From NCBI GenBank assembly GCA_036365515.1, contig CM070873.1:48170011-48234010 (forward strand): 64,000 nucleotides of DNA, given 5' to 3'. Under the pieces are notes generated by a model. The model made no database searches. It was given only the letters and a program-made list of their open reading frames with translations, and was not told the DNA's origin. Position 1 is the first letter of the stretch; every line of letters starts with the position of its first letter. Source of the stretch: Torymus aiolomorphi (taxonomy: Eukaryota > Arthropoda > Insecta > Hymenoptera > Torymidae). A program made the position numbers and the translations under genes. Below, piece by piece: positions 25,019 through 35,023 of the stretch.

Positions 25019-26126
25019 CTATTTGTCAGGACTATTAGGTAACTTTTGTTGCTCTTTTTGGTTTCTATATAGTGTGTCATAAAAAGGTAAAATTTCATTT
25101 TTTCTGATTTCATTATATCTTTCTATGGTATCGGCATCGGGCTCGATAATGTGTTTCTGTAGTGCGTCATAAGGTCCATAAAACAGTGTAAAAGGTGTAT
25201 AGTTAGTTGTAGAGTGTATACTCTGATTGTATATTAAGAGAGCGGTGATCATAAGATTTTTCACTGTTTCTTTTGGATTTTGATTGGATAAAATACTTAA
25301 TTTTTCCTTTAGGGTTGAATGCAGTCTTTCTATGGGTTCATTCGATGTATGTCTATTTATCGTTGTCAGATGATATTGAATTTTATGTATGCGGCAAAAC
25401 TCCTTAAATACTGTTGAGTTGAATTCACTTCCGTTGTCTGTCGTAATTTTATCCGGAAAGTTATGGTGTGAGGCAAAGTGTCTCAATTTGTTTATCATGA
25501 TCGTGGCATTTCCATCTGGTAGATAATAGGCTTGAGCATATTTGGAAAAAATATCTATAATTGTTAAAAATTTACCCTTGTTGAAATAAAATACGTCCAT
25601 CTGTATATGTTCGAGCGCTCTTCTAGCTATAATAGGGCCGTATGTTTCTGTTTCATATGGGTTTCTCTCATACTTATGCTCTAAGCATATCTCACATTGA
25701 TTTATAAAATTTTGTATAAGTCGATCCATATTAAGTGTATAGAGTTTTCTCTTAAAGTGTAATAAGGTCTCTCGAATACCGTTATGATTTTGATTATGAT
25801 ATGTCTCGAGTTCTCTTATGAAATTATTTTTATCAATCGTAGGGGTATACGTGGTTGTTTTGATTAGTTTTAATTTTTCATTGAAATGATCCTTCAATAT
25901 TCTATACGTAATTCCTTCCAATTCTTCGGTCGTAAAGTAGATACCATATTGCTTATCGGGTTTAATATTTTCCTTGAAAGATTTAAGTAAATGTGTTTCT
26001 GCGTTTGATTTATTAATTTTCACCATGTATTGTACTTTAGGTTTATCCTTGTTTACTTTTAAATTGTAATCATTTCCTCCTTTTATGATAATGCTGTAAT
26101 TAAAAGCGTGAACATTTTTGTCTGTT
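25019..26126 (-). pseudogene. Ty3/Gypsy integrase (errantivirus-like), N-terminal pol missing
   Basis: About 370 codons open on the minus strand. An HHCC-type zinc region is visible ([20 protein letters not shown] followed by [12 protein letters not shown]). The catalytic core follows, with D in [21 protein letters not shown] in [11 protein letters not shown] and E in [18 protein letters not shown]. All three acidic residues of the DDE triad are present. RNase H and RT, which should precede it, are absent; the frame runs directly into LTR sequence at 26126. The start methionine seen there is an accident of that junction. Confidence 0.88.
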
Positions 26127-26404
26127 ACACTCGCCAAAGTAAGTAATCGAACAAAGGGTGCTGATTAGAATAATGATTTATTAAAACGTCGTTACAGGTT
26201 GGATGCCCGACAGAGACTGGCGATCGTCGATGCGAAGTGCAGTAAGAGAGTATAAAGAGAGTATATGTATAAAGTATATATGAAAAGTATATATCGCATC
26301 TTCATTGTCTTCTGGATTCTCTTTGTCCATGCAGATTCCATTCGGAGCAATAGGGAGGTTGGCTGGCCGATGCGTCTAAGTACCTATGTGGTGACTCATA
26401 TAAC
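26127..26404 (-). repeat. 5' LTR of the errantivirus-like element
   Basis: The direct repeat of 21935-22217 begins ACACTCGCCAAAG on the plus strand and diverges from the other copy exactly at CATATAACT. It abuts integrase with no primer-binding site or gag. Confidence 0.75.
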
Positions 26405-26925
26405 TCGTGCGCACGAAGCGCCGGTGGATACGACGCCGATAGCTAGCGCGCACGTGGAGAGACGAGAGAGAGAACTAGCAAGCGGTGATCAAGGGGGTGA
26501 GAGGGGGCACCGACGAGGGCGCTGCGACAGCCACGATCGAGAGCGGCAGCGCGGGCTCAAGGGACGCGCTCACTCACTCTGTACTGGGCCTTGAACCTAT
26601 CAGTATCAAATTTTGCGCAAGTAGTAATTTTAGCAGCTAGCTACAGAAGTTTGGAATAGCAAAGTAGGAGAGCACGAAGCATTCTACCTCTCATCTATAA
26701 AGGATCTGTGTGTGAAGTAGGTAGTCGGATGTGCCGCGAGTGAAAAGTGCGCGTGTCGAGCCTCGCGTCGTGAAACCTCGCGGATTTTATCTCACGTGCG
26801 AAAGCCACCGATATCGTGTGCCGTGTCTGTGCGGCTGGCGCTCAACGTTTTGTATTTACTGTGATTAAATAAAATAGTGTTATATTTCTTTTATATTAAA
26901 TCGTAGTGTTGCGCACATTCATTTC
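26405..26925 (+). other. GC-rich stretch with promoter- and polyA-like signals, possible LTR remnant
   Basis: It contains CTATAAAGG near 26694 and AATAAAATAG near 26869, spaced as in an LTR with U3, R and U5. No second copy or target duplication is seen, so its identity is open. Confidence 0.3.
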
Positions 26926-26999
26926 CACCCCTTCCAAAATTACCTTTCCCCCGATCCCTCCCCCACACACTTCTTCCCAAAGTAAATTCATTGTTACAA

Positions 27000-27105
27000 C
27001 ACACAACAACACACACGCACACCCACACGCACACGCACACGCGCACCCACACCGACACGGATACGCACACGCACGCACGCACGCACACACACACACGCAT
27101 TTGTC
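27000..27105. repeat. CA/CACG microsatellite
   Basis: Runs of ACAC, CACG and CGCA of about 100 bases. Open frames across it are repeat artefacts. Confidence 0.92.
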
Positions 27106-27179
27106 AAAAATCATGCATTTCGATTCCTAACACCCCGAAAAACCATTATAACATGTTTTTACAATAACTGAAAAAATTA

Positions 27180-27690
27180 CTGTCACAAAGCTTCCTCTAA
27201 GAGGAAGCAATAAGGAAAATGATTATTTAAATAATTTTTAAACCCAAATATCCGAGGGACGCGACGTCCACGCATATTAGGAAATCACGTAGACGTGCAA
27301 GAATAAGCAAGTCAATTATTTAAACAATTTTTAAACCGAAGTAGCCGGGGGATATGAGGTCCACGTATATTAGGGAATTACGTAGACGTGCAATAATGAG
27401 CAAGACATTTATTTAAACAATTTTAAACCCATGTAGCTGGGGGATATGAGGTCCAGATATCTAAGAAAGTCATGTAGAAATGAAAAAATATGCAAAACGA
27501 TTATTTAAATAATTTTCAAACCCAAGTAGCCGGAGGACGCGGGGTCTACGCATATAAGGGAGTCAAGTTATAGAAGTTAAGAATTTTGGAAATAAAAGTT
27601 TTGCTTACGTCGTACCTCTACGTGACTTCATAATATACGTGGAACTCGCATCCCCCGGCTACTTGGGTTTAAATACTACATAATGTAACG
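27180..27690 (-). repeat. Hairpin followed by inverted ~92-bp satellite units
   Basis: GCTTCCTCTAAGAGGAAGC (about 27190-27208) is followed by about four satellite units in reverse orientation. A unit in forward orientation follows at about 27590-27690, so the array changes direction within itself. Confidence 0.8.
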
Positions 27691-27990
27691 AAGGACTAAA
27701 GTTGCAGATTATTCCCGCGTGTGAGTTCACTGCCCAAACGAGCGTAGCAAAGCGAGATGTGTTTTTTCGTAGGGACCACATCCACTGTGGCCATTTCATA
27801 GATTTAAAAAGTTACTTTGTTTTAACATGTTATATCATTTTGTTAGTTTTAATCCAATTCACAATAAACGTAAAAAATTAGGCTGTGTTACATTATTCTC
27901 GCATGTGCGGGAATAAAGTACTTTATAGAGGGATTCAGACGCCACATTTGCGTCGCTTCTCAGGCTATAAAAGGGCCATTATAGTAGAGA
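27691..27990. other. Spacer between satellite blocks
   Basis: No coding region. Short stem sequences such as TTCTCGCATGTGCGGGAATAA near 27895 and GACCACATCCACTGTGGCC near 27775 are seen. Confidence 0.4.
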
Positions 27991-28650
27991 TGGGAATAAT
28001 ATTATTTAAATAATAGTTTTGCTTATTTTTTCATCTCTACACGACTATCTAATATGCGTGGATCTTGCGTCCCCCAGCTACATGGGTTTAAAAATTATTT
28101 AAATAATCGTTTTGCATATTTTTTCATGTCTACATGACTCCCTTACATGTATGGACCTCATATCCCTCTGCTACTTGGGTTTAAAATTTTTTAAACTATT
28201 GTCTTGCTAATTGTTGCACGTCTACGTAATTCCCTAATATGCGTGGACCTCGCGTCCCCCAGCTACTTGGGTTTAAAAATTATTTAAATAATCGATTTGC
28301 ATATTTTTTCATTTCTACATGACTCCCTTACATGCGTTGACCACATATCGCCCGGCTACTTGGGTTTTAAATTGTTATATAATTGTTTTGCTTATTGTTG
28401 CACATCTACGTAATTCTCCAATATGCGTGGACCTCGCGTCCACCAGCTACTTGGGTTTAAAAATTATTCAAATAATCAGTTTGCATATTTTTTTATGTCT
28501 ACATGATTTCCTTACATGCGTGGACGTCATATTCCCCGTCTACTTGTGCTTAAAAATTGCTTAAATAATTGTCTTACTTATTGTTGTACGTCTATGTATT
28601 TCCCGAACATGCGTGGATCTGATATTCCCCGCCTACTTGGGTTTAAACAT
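27990..28650 (+). repeat. ~92-bp satellite array, forward, about seven units
   Basis: Same unit as 15240-16320, ending in a GTGC/GTGTGC microsatellite at 28660-28720. Confidence 0.88.
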
Positions 28651-28719
28651 TTTTTGGCGTGCGTGCGTGCGTGCGTCTGCGTATGCGTGTGCGTGTCGAT
28701 GTGGGTGTGCGTGTGCGCG

Positions 28720-29320
28720 GGAACGCACCAAAGGCAAGTATAGAAGAAGCCTAAAGGAGCGACCCGTTCTACATATACATTGAAATAGATGTACGAAAAG
28801 TTCAATGCGCTTTTACGTATATTGCATTAGTTTTTACTATATAACATATCCCTCTTAATCGAAAGCCATTTCGTTGCTCTACTCAAATCAAAAGCTCTTA
28901 TATAAAAAGATTATCTGGTTCAAAAGATATAGAGAGCTGAATTCTTTTATGTGCTGTTTGCTTTCCGAACTTTTCTTCTCCTTATTCCGATTACCGGTTT
29001 GCAGCTCTTACGACTCTTCCGGTTATCGCCTATTTTACGCTTGTATATCTATATATATTTATATATATAGTATATATAAACACCCGCATCTGTCGACGCT
29101 TAACCTTACATATAACATGTCAGTATTTTTATATAAAAATGTTATAATTTAGTGAGTTTGTTAATAATAATATTATATATTTCAAGTATCTCAAGAAGTC
29201 AACTAATTATGAGAAGTATTATGTGTACCAATCAACGGGGAAAATAACTTTTATTAGTTAGATAAGTACTTGTTATATATAAACATACAGATATATATAC
29301 AGATTATTTCATTTTGGATT
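28720..29320. other. AT-rich stretch without recognised features
   Basis: A short open frame at 28874-29152 (92 residues) has no recognisable family and contains a TATA dinucleotide run. It is not called as a gene. Confidence 0.35.
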
Positions 29321-29324
29321 TGAT

Positions 29325-29732
29325 TGGAAAAATATAACCTATATAATCAGCTGTGAATATCAATGGGCAATAGCAATATATTATAATCAGATAAGTAGCA
29401 AACTTTTATTATAAAGTTATAAATCAATAAAGTTTATAAGTATTGTTACTTTGTGAAATCTTGTTTTTATTTTTACAGAGTACACCAGAAAATATAAGGA
29501 TTATTACCAAGTAAATCGATCACTGTAAAAAATAGTTTTTAACAGAAGAGTTCATTAACTATTAATAATTATTCAAGTTCATCGAAAAAGTAGAGTAGGC
29601 TAACCGAATCTTCTGTATATCCATGAGTTTCAAGAAATTTTTAAATCTTCAAGTGGATTGGAAAATAACCTATATAGGCAGCTGTGAATATCAATGGGCA
29701 ATAGCAATATATTATAATCAGATAATTAACAA
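29325..29732. repeat. ~330-bp tandem duplication, second unit split by the Crypton-like element
   Basis: Unit 1 (about 29325-29654) and unit 2 (from 29655) share GCTGTGAATATCAATGGGCA and ATATTATAATCAGATAA. Unit 2 stops near 29732 and resumes at about 34073 with TTATTATAAAGTTATAAATC. The ~4.34 kb between is an insertion. Confidence 0.8.
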
Positions 29733-29751
29733 ATTTTTCTTACTCCCCCAC

Positions 29752-29801
29752 CCGAAAGTACGTACTTTCGGCCCGCATCTCCGAGCCGAAAGTTAACTTT
29801 C
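29752..29801. promoter_or_regulatory. Twin perfect palindromes near the left end of the Crypton-like element
   Basis: CCGAAAGTACGTACTTTCGG (29752-29771) is a perfect 20-bp palindrome. GAAAGTTAACTTTC (29788-29801) is a perfect 14-bp palindrome. They share GAAAGT half-sites. One half-site plus flank recurs near the right end (33900-33912), so they may be recombinase binding sites. Confidence 0.55.
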
Positions 29802-30351
29802 ACACCCTATTTTTGATCAATCGCGCGCTCTGATTGGCTGCCGAAGTTTCCCGACCCGCTGCGCTTGAGCGCCGCCGCGCACATGAGCCACTCTGTCTCA
29901 CTCGCACGTCCGAGCGCACACTCGCTCTCACTGTTGACACGTACGAAATAGTCAGAGGAAAGTGCACGGGTGACGAGAAAAAAGAGTTAGTTGAAATAAA
30001 AAGTGGTGTTGTTTGATCGTGGTCATTGTTTTTTTTTTCTTGTTTCCTACACGTACTCTCGAGTCATGTAGAAACAATTAAGTGACACTACGCCAGTCCC
30101 AGCACTCTGGCTGCACGATATCTTACAGAAAAATGAATAGCTCGACACGCACTCTGACTGAAATTCTCTTGAGAAATGTAAAAATGAATTGCTATTGCCT
30201 AGAAATTCTCTCGAGAAATGTAGCAATAGATACTGCGTTCACATGCAGTGATAGTGTCCGCCTTCTAACCTAAAACGTGCTTAACCAAAAAAGTCAAGAT
30301 TGAAAGCAATAAAATTACGTGCAATTTCTCAATTTCCATTGAGATAAAAAA

Positions 30352-30735
30352 ATGTCTTTCAAAGAAACAAACACAGATGAATCCTCATCCGATGGTTCTG
30401 AAGACGAAGAAGAAATATTAAAAAATTTTGACCAAAAGGCAAAAATAATTGTAGAGTCAGAAACATTACCAAAGAAATCTTCCGAACGCTACCTCCTAGT
30501 CTATAACGCTTACAAAAAATGGAAAGAAGAAAATAAAAATTCACTTTCAACAAACTCCGAAGAAAACAATTTAATTGTTTACTTTAACACCTTAAAACTA
30601 AAATTGAAACCGCCAACTCTATGGAGTATATGGAGTATGCTTCGAAATACTTTAAATACAAAAGACAATATTGATATTACTAACAAGGAAAGTACCCGAA
30701 CTGTCAAATTCAAAAAAATTCCAAACCCATATTAA
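30352..30735 (+). pseudogene. Tyrosine recombinase, N-terminal (core-binding) part
   Basis: This 127-residue frame begins with an acidic serine-rich stretch (ESSSDGSEDEEEIL), then shows LPKKSSERYLLVYNAYKKW and LKPPTLWSIWSMLRNTLN, the SAM-like core-binding pattern of insect Crypton recombinases. It closes with a stop before the first catalytic arginine region. The ATG is preceded by AAAAAA, a reasonable animal start context. It is one half of a split gene; the other half is at 32182. Confidence 0.7.
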
Positions 30736-32181
30736 AAAGTAGACCTCCATGCGAGATTCACGAAACCATTTTTTTTATCGGCTGAGAAACGCTTTATAAG
30801 GGTTAAAATCACCCCTAAAGTTTACCCACAAGAAACGTTTTTTTGATATATCTCGACTCCTACTTACCTTTTTTTAACGAAACAAAATGGAAAGAGTTTC
30901 TTATCGAAAAGTCAAGAAATCCGTGGTAGTATGAACATTAAGGGTTGCATCCCTTATTTTTTAGAAGGTGAAATTGTGTTTTTTTAAGAATAATTTTTGT
31001 TGTGAGAATTCATAAAATAATTAAAAATAGGTCAAAACATTATTTTTGCCAACTACAATAAAAAACAGTTGGTGTGTTTGGGCATTCTTCGCGAAACAAC
31101 CCCTTAAGAGGTGGTAAACCGCCCCTAACACAAATGAATTAGGTATATTTGTTTGGCAATTATTTTTTTCCTTAAAATGGGTTCTTGAAGTCGTTAATCG
31201 GAATCCACAGTTAGATCCACAATAAAAATTTGAAAATAGTGAATTCAATATGACGAAAACTTTTTTAGAAATATTTTAAATTCCACGAAAAATAGTATGT
31301 AGATCCCCTAGCGGAAATTATATTATGTAAATAAGTGTATAATAATGTAACAATGTTTTGTTATGTTATTCTATTATTTATTATTTTTTTATCATACACT
31401 TGTTTATCGTACGATAAACAAGTGTATGATAATGTTGTTTGTAAAAATGTATAAGAAAACGTAACAAATTGTACTTTTCTACTGGACTTCGGACGCTTTT
31501 ACATTTTACCACAATTCATACCATTTTTTAATAATTTCTTACTTTTCTTTACATTTGTCTACGTTCTATTACTTTTTAATTTGTACTCTTAGTTCAAATT
31601 TTATAGGCATTCTTACACTTTCGTACATCTTTTTACATTTTATTATATATTTGTACTTTTAATTACATCTTTTTACGTTTATATACAAATTTTGATACAC
31701 ATTTTACATCGTATCACATATTTGTACACTTTTTTCAAATAGTTCATAATTATACTTTTATAATAATTTATAATTGTACTTTTATTTAAATAAAGCTATA
31801 AATAAAATATTTTCAAAGATGTAAAGAAAAAATACTAAAACGTAATAAAATGTAAATTATTATGTATTACAAATATAATTAATATATGTTACAAAATGTA
31901 AGTTACTGTATAAAAGTTTAAATTTTTACAAATTCTTACAGATTTTTACAATTTATTATCTTTTAATACAAATTCTTATACAATTCTACCAATTTCTAAG
32001 CAGCACAACGACCAATTTTAAATCCTACGGGTCAGCCAACAGCAGACGGCAAGCTAGCTAATTATTCTGACGATCATGTATTATATGTTTTACAATAATG
32101 ATATTCATGAAAAAAATGTTGTAAACATAGCGATTTTTTGCACCATGAACATGTTATAACATGAACAAGGTTAAACATTAG
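30736..32181. other. AT-rich segment interrupting the recombinase gene
   Basis: No coding region is supported. It holds a 44-bp perfect palindrome (31389-31432), T-rich sequence with repeated TTACAT words (about 31440-31760), and a complementary A-rich half (about 31800-31950). It could be an inserted foldback-like element or a decayed intron. It replaces the part that should carry the first catalytic arginine. Confidence 0.45.
31389..31432. repeat. 44-bp perfect palindrome
   Basis: ATCATACACTTGTTTATCGT is followed immediately by its exact reverse complement, and two more complementary bases extend each side. There is no loop. Confidence 0.97.
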
Positions 32182-32568
32182 ATTTTCTTAAGACCAACCG
32201 AACAGTTTACAGACAGGTTTTTCATTCACTACAACAAAGGCAAATGTACTCGTCAAGTCATTGGAAAAAATAAGATACGCGAAGTAACGCAGACTTTTGC
32301 TTCTCATTTAAAATTAAAAAATCCAAAGAAGTACACAGGTCACTCCTTTAGAAGAACATCAGCAACTCTTCTTTCTGAATCCGGTGCAAACATGCAAATG
32401 ATCAAACAACTAGGAAGGTGGCGTTCGGAGGCTATAGCACAATGCTATATAGAAAATTCACTACATAATAGACAAATGAGTTTTAATGGTATTATCCATA
32501 CAGTTACGACAAACACTCATCAGAAACCAAAAACAAGTACTACACCCAATGAAGCTGACTCCGACTAG
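32182..32568 (+). pseudogene. Tyrosine recombinase, catalytic C-terminal part
   Basis: The frame contains FFIHYNKGKCTRQVIGKN, then YTGHSFRRTSATLLSESGAN (HxxR catalytic box), IKQLGRWRSEAIAQCYIE (second histidine position occupied by R/W, and the catalytic tyrosine Y in CYIENS). This is the R-H-R-H/W-Y arrangement of tyrosine recombinases and is closest in word pattern to insect Crypton elements. There is no start codon: the frame opens after a stop at 32179. It ends at a TAG that seems to be mutational, because a duplicated downstream copy reads through the equivalent position. Confidence 0.85.
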
Positions 32569-33413
32569 CATTTAAATTGGTTGCATTCCAACCAGGAATT
32601 CACTACGAACCAGTTCCATCCAATTCCAAGTAAGCATAAAAATATTAATATACTAGATAAGTTTGCTCGATGCCATCTGTACTACCTTTCATTCCTAACA
32701 AATTTTAATTCAGACCAACAACTCAACTTTACCACAGCCAGCAATAAGAAAATACTTACACCGGAAAACAATGAAAATCAACCCTCGACAAACCACAACA
32801 GCAAAAAATTTCTTTCAAAAACACCAGTGAAAGTAAGATTCAAAGATAAAGTAACTACTCAAGCACCTCCATGTAAAAAAGAATTCTTGAAAATTTAAAT
32901 CCTCAAATTCAAGATGAAATGTCTCATTCGAAACAAAAGACAAATACTACACCCGACAAAGGTGAATCTGATTACAATTTATATTGGTCAGATTTCGAAG
33001 AAGAAATCACTACGAACAACTTCAATTCAACTTCAGGTAAGCATAAAAAATACTAATGTATAGAGTCGATGCCACCTGTACTACTTTCCATTCGTAAAAA
33101 ACTTTATTTCAGATCAAAAACCTACTACGACAACAAGCAATACAACAACTCTTCAACCGCAAACCAACACCAATGAATCAAAAAGAATTCTTAAAAATTT
33201 AAATCCTCAAGTTCAAGATAAAAATCAAAACCAAAATCAAAATAAATCACTGAATGCAGATAAAAATCAAAATCAAGATCAGAATAACTCATTGAATGAT
33301 CAAATAAATTCAACTTTAAACAAATCGTATATTAAAATTAAAAATTGTACTATCAACGGCAATTTCATTGTAAATATTAATAATTACAAATCTGATAAAG
33401 AAAATCATTTGTA
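32540..33413 (+). pseudogene. Recombinase tail: duplicated exon-intron-exon units
   Basis: Two units about 410 bases apart each hold a coding-like segment, a small intron with GTAAGCATAAAAA donor and TTCAG acceptor (about 32630-32718 and 33033-33114), and a second segment. In the second unit the tail reads KRILKNLNPQVQDKNQNQNQ and ends with NCTINGNFIVNINNYKSDK, an Asn-rich C-terminus of the sort seen in insect Crypton recombinases. In the first unit the tail is shorter and stops at 32898. The duplication would give alternative C-termini if transcribed. Confidence 0.55.
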
Positions 33414-34072
33414 AAGAAAACAAAACATTTATTTTATATTGAGATTAATATATTGAAAGTTTAAATTATTAAGACCAAAGTTTATTAATTTAAATATAAA
33501 TCTTGTATAATTATTGTATTAATATTTGATGTCAATATATTGAAAAAGTTTAAATTATTAAAATCAAACTTTATTGTACTTATTTCATCACCTTATTTCT
33601 TTCTTTTTTTAATGAATGTGTTTCTGATGCCCGTCCCGACCAGCAAAACTTCGGCTTCGCCTCGGTCTTGAGAATGTCGGGCGGGCATCAAACCATCTCT
33701 GCAACAGCGAAAGTAGCAGACGCCCAAAAAACCAGCTCTCCACGCCGGGCCGAAAGAAAAAACAGTCGGTAATATCGGCCGAGCTACCCAAAGCGGCCGA
33801 GAGAGGCACTACTATCGAGCGGGTCGAAAGAAAAACTAACACTCAAACACAGCTAGCAGACGACAACGCAATTTCATCAATTATTTAATAATTACAGAAC
33901 GTACTTTCGGCCGGGGTGCAAGAAAAATAGTATACAATACTTGGACCGGAAATTGGATGCCCTGGGCGTGCATCATGACGCCCTCGGTTTCTCCTCGGGC
34001 GTCATACCACGCACGCCCCGGAAATCCAATTTCCGGCCCACGTATCGTATAGCCCACGTATAGCATAATAAT
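33414..34072. other. 3' end of the Crypton-like element with strong hairpins
   Basis: AT-rich up to 33600, then GC-rich with nested stems: GATGCCCGTCCCGAC pairs with GTCGGGCGGGCATC (about 33627-33687), and ACCGGAAATTGGAT with ATCCAATTTCCGG (about 33950-34037), with GGGCGTCAT pairing inside the latter. No gene is supported. Confidence 0.6.
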
Positions 34073-34318
34073 ATACTATTTATTATAAAGTTATAAATCA
34101 AGAAAGTTTATAATAAGTATTGTTACTTTGTGAAATCTTGTTTTTATTTTTACAGAGTATATCAGAAAATATAAGGATATTACCAAGTAAATAGATCACT
34201 GATAAAAAATAGTTTTTAACAAAGAAGAATTCATTAATTATTATCTTACAGATATTATATCAGAAGATTTTTTTTGAGTCATTTTGGAAATATGGAGATA
34301 TATGTAATTTAGCCAATA

Positions 34319-34573
34319 ATGTTGAGTTCTAATTGTGTACTGTCTGAAAAATCTAATTTTGAATTAGCAAACATGAACGAATGCCCTCATGACCCTGGTG
34401 GTTATTTTATTATTAATGGACAAGAAAAAATTTTAATACAAGAACAGACACTTAGGAATAGAATAATTTATATTAAAGAATATAGTAAGTATATTCGTAT
34501 TGTTAAGACCAGAGTCAGCGCACCTCGCGGTCAAAATTTGAACTGCTTATTAAGGATAAACACAGCTGATTAG
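34319..34573 (+). pseudogene. Fragment of RNA polymerase second-largest subunit (RPC2-like)
   Basis: This 84-residue frame shows [20 protein letters not shown] and [18 protein letters not shown], matching the conserved protrusion-domain signature of second-largest subunits; the LIQEQ word is closer to RNA polymerase III (POLR3B) than to RPB2. The full subunit is over 1100 residues, so only a small piece is here. From about residue 62 the sequence leaves the pattern and enters the inverted repeat at 34502. It may be a captured exon or a pseudogene fragment. Confidence 0.6.
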
Positions 34574-34824
34574 CATGAGCGGTAAACGAAACAAAGATTG
34601 TTTAATTAGAAAATAAAAGATGTAGTGATCCGATGAACGTCTTGAAATCGTTTATTGATTTGTCTGATATTATCAGATATATTGGCAATGGAACAAGACC
34701 TTATGTGAAAGGCGAAAGAGTTTATAAGGCTAATCATATAATATTTTGTGGGTTAGCCAAAGAAAGTAATGATTGCTCAGCAGAGATAATAGCACTGTGC
34801 CTAAAAACATCGGATTTACAAGAA
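34502..34824. repeat. Left arm of a ~323-bp inverted repeat
   Basis: The arm starts GTTAAGACCA and pairs with 35207-35530 ending TGGTCTTAAC. Both arms carry the start of a SWIM-domain gene. The spacer is 34825-35206. Confidence 0.85.
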
Positions 34825-34962
34825 CATTTCACTTTGAGGAATTTGGAATGTGTTTTCTTCAAGTGGCAAAAATGCTTCAATTCTACAGCTTCATACATTT
34901 TTGAAGCTGTCTGTTTTAGCTTACCCCTCTGTTGTTTTAAATCCGTGCAAGATGCATCTTGA
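34633..34962 (+). pseudogene. Truncated SWIM-domain-gene copy (left arm)
   Basis: The frame starts MNVLKSFIDLSDIIRYIGNG and follows the intact minus-strand copy as far as LCLKTSDLQE. It then diverges, just where the inverted repeat ends, and lacks the zinc-binding SWIM motif. Confidence 0.7.
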
Positions 34963-35023
34963 ATAATATATGATGGAGTTCTTAAAAGAATTAACTTATT
35001 TTATAAGTAAATGCTTTAAATAT

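Larger units (their letters stand above)
21935..26404 (-). mobile_element. Errantivirus-like Ty3/Gypsy retroelement, minus strand, internally deleted
   Basis: Two direct LTR-like repeats bracket integrase, a chromatin-end-like pol tail and an env gene, in the order expected for an insect errantivirus read on the minus strand. Gag, protease, reverse transcriptase and RNase H are absent: the right LTR touches mid-integrase directly. A second transposon (22807-24448) interrupts env. No matching target duplication was found at the outer ends, so the left or right edge may be rearranged. Confidence 0.75.
29733..34072 (+). mobile_element. Crypton-like tyrosine-recombinase transposon, decayed
   Basis: It is placed by the split duplication on its flanks and by two separated parts of a tyrosine recombinase inside. 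Near the ends, CGTACTTTCGGCC occurs in the same orientation at 29761-29773 and 33900-33912, as expected for an element that moves by site-specific recombination rather than a DDE mechanism. At the left end that motif is half of a perfect 20-bp palindrome. The middle of the recombinase gene is missing or replaced by 1.4 kb of unrelated AT-rich DNA. Exact ends are uncertain by tens of bases. Confidence 0.65.

Noticed and set aside
26891..27130. Cys/Val-rich and His/Ala-rich small proteins
   Set aside because: Products of the CA/CACG microsatellite in different frames.
27990..28650. CRISPR-like array
   Set aside because: Units are ~92 bp, adjacent and diverged throughout, with no distinct repeat/spacer pattern and no cas genes; this is a satellite.
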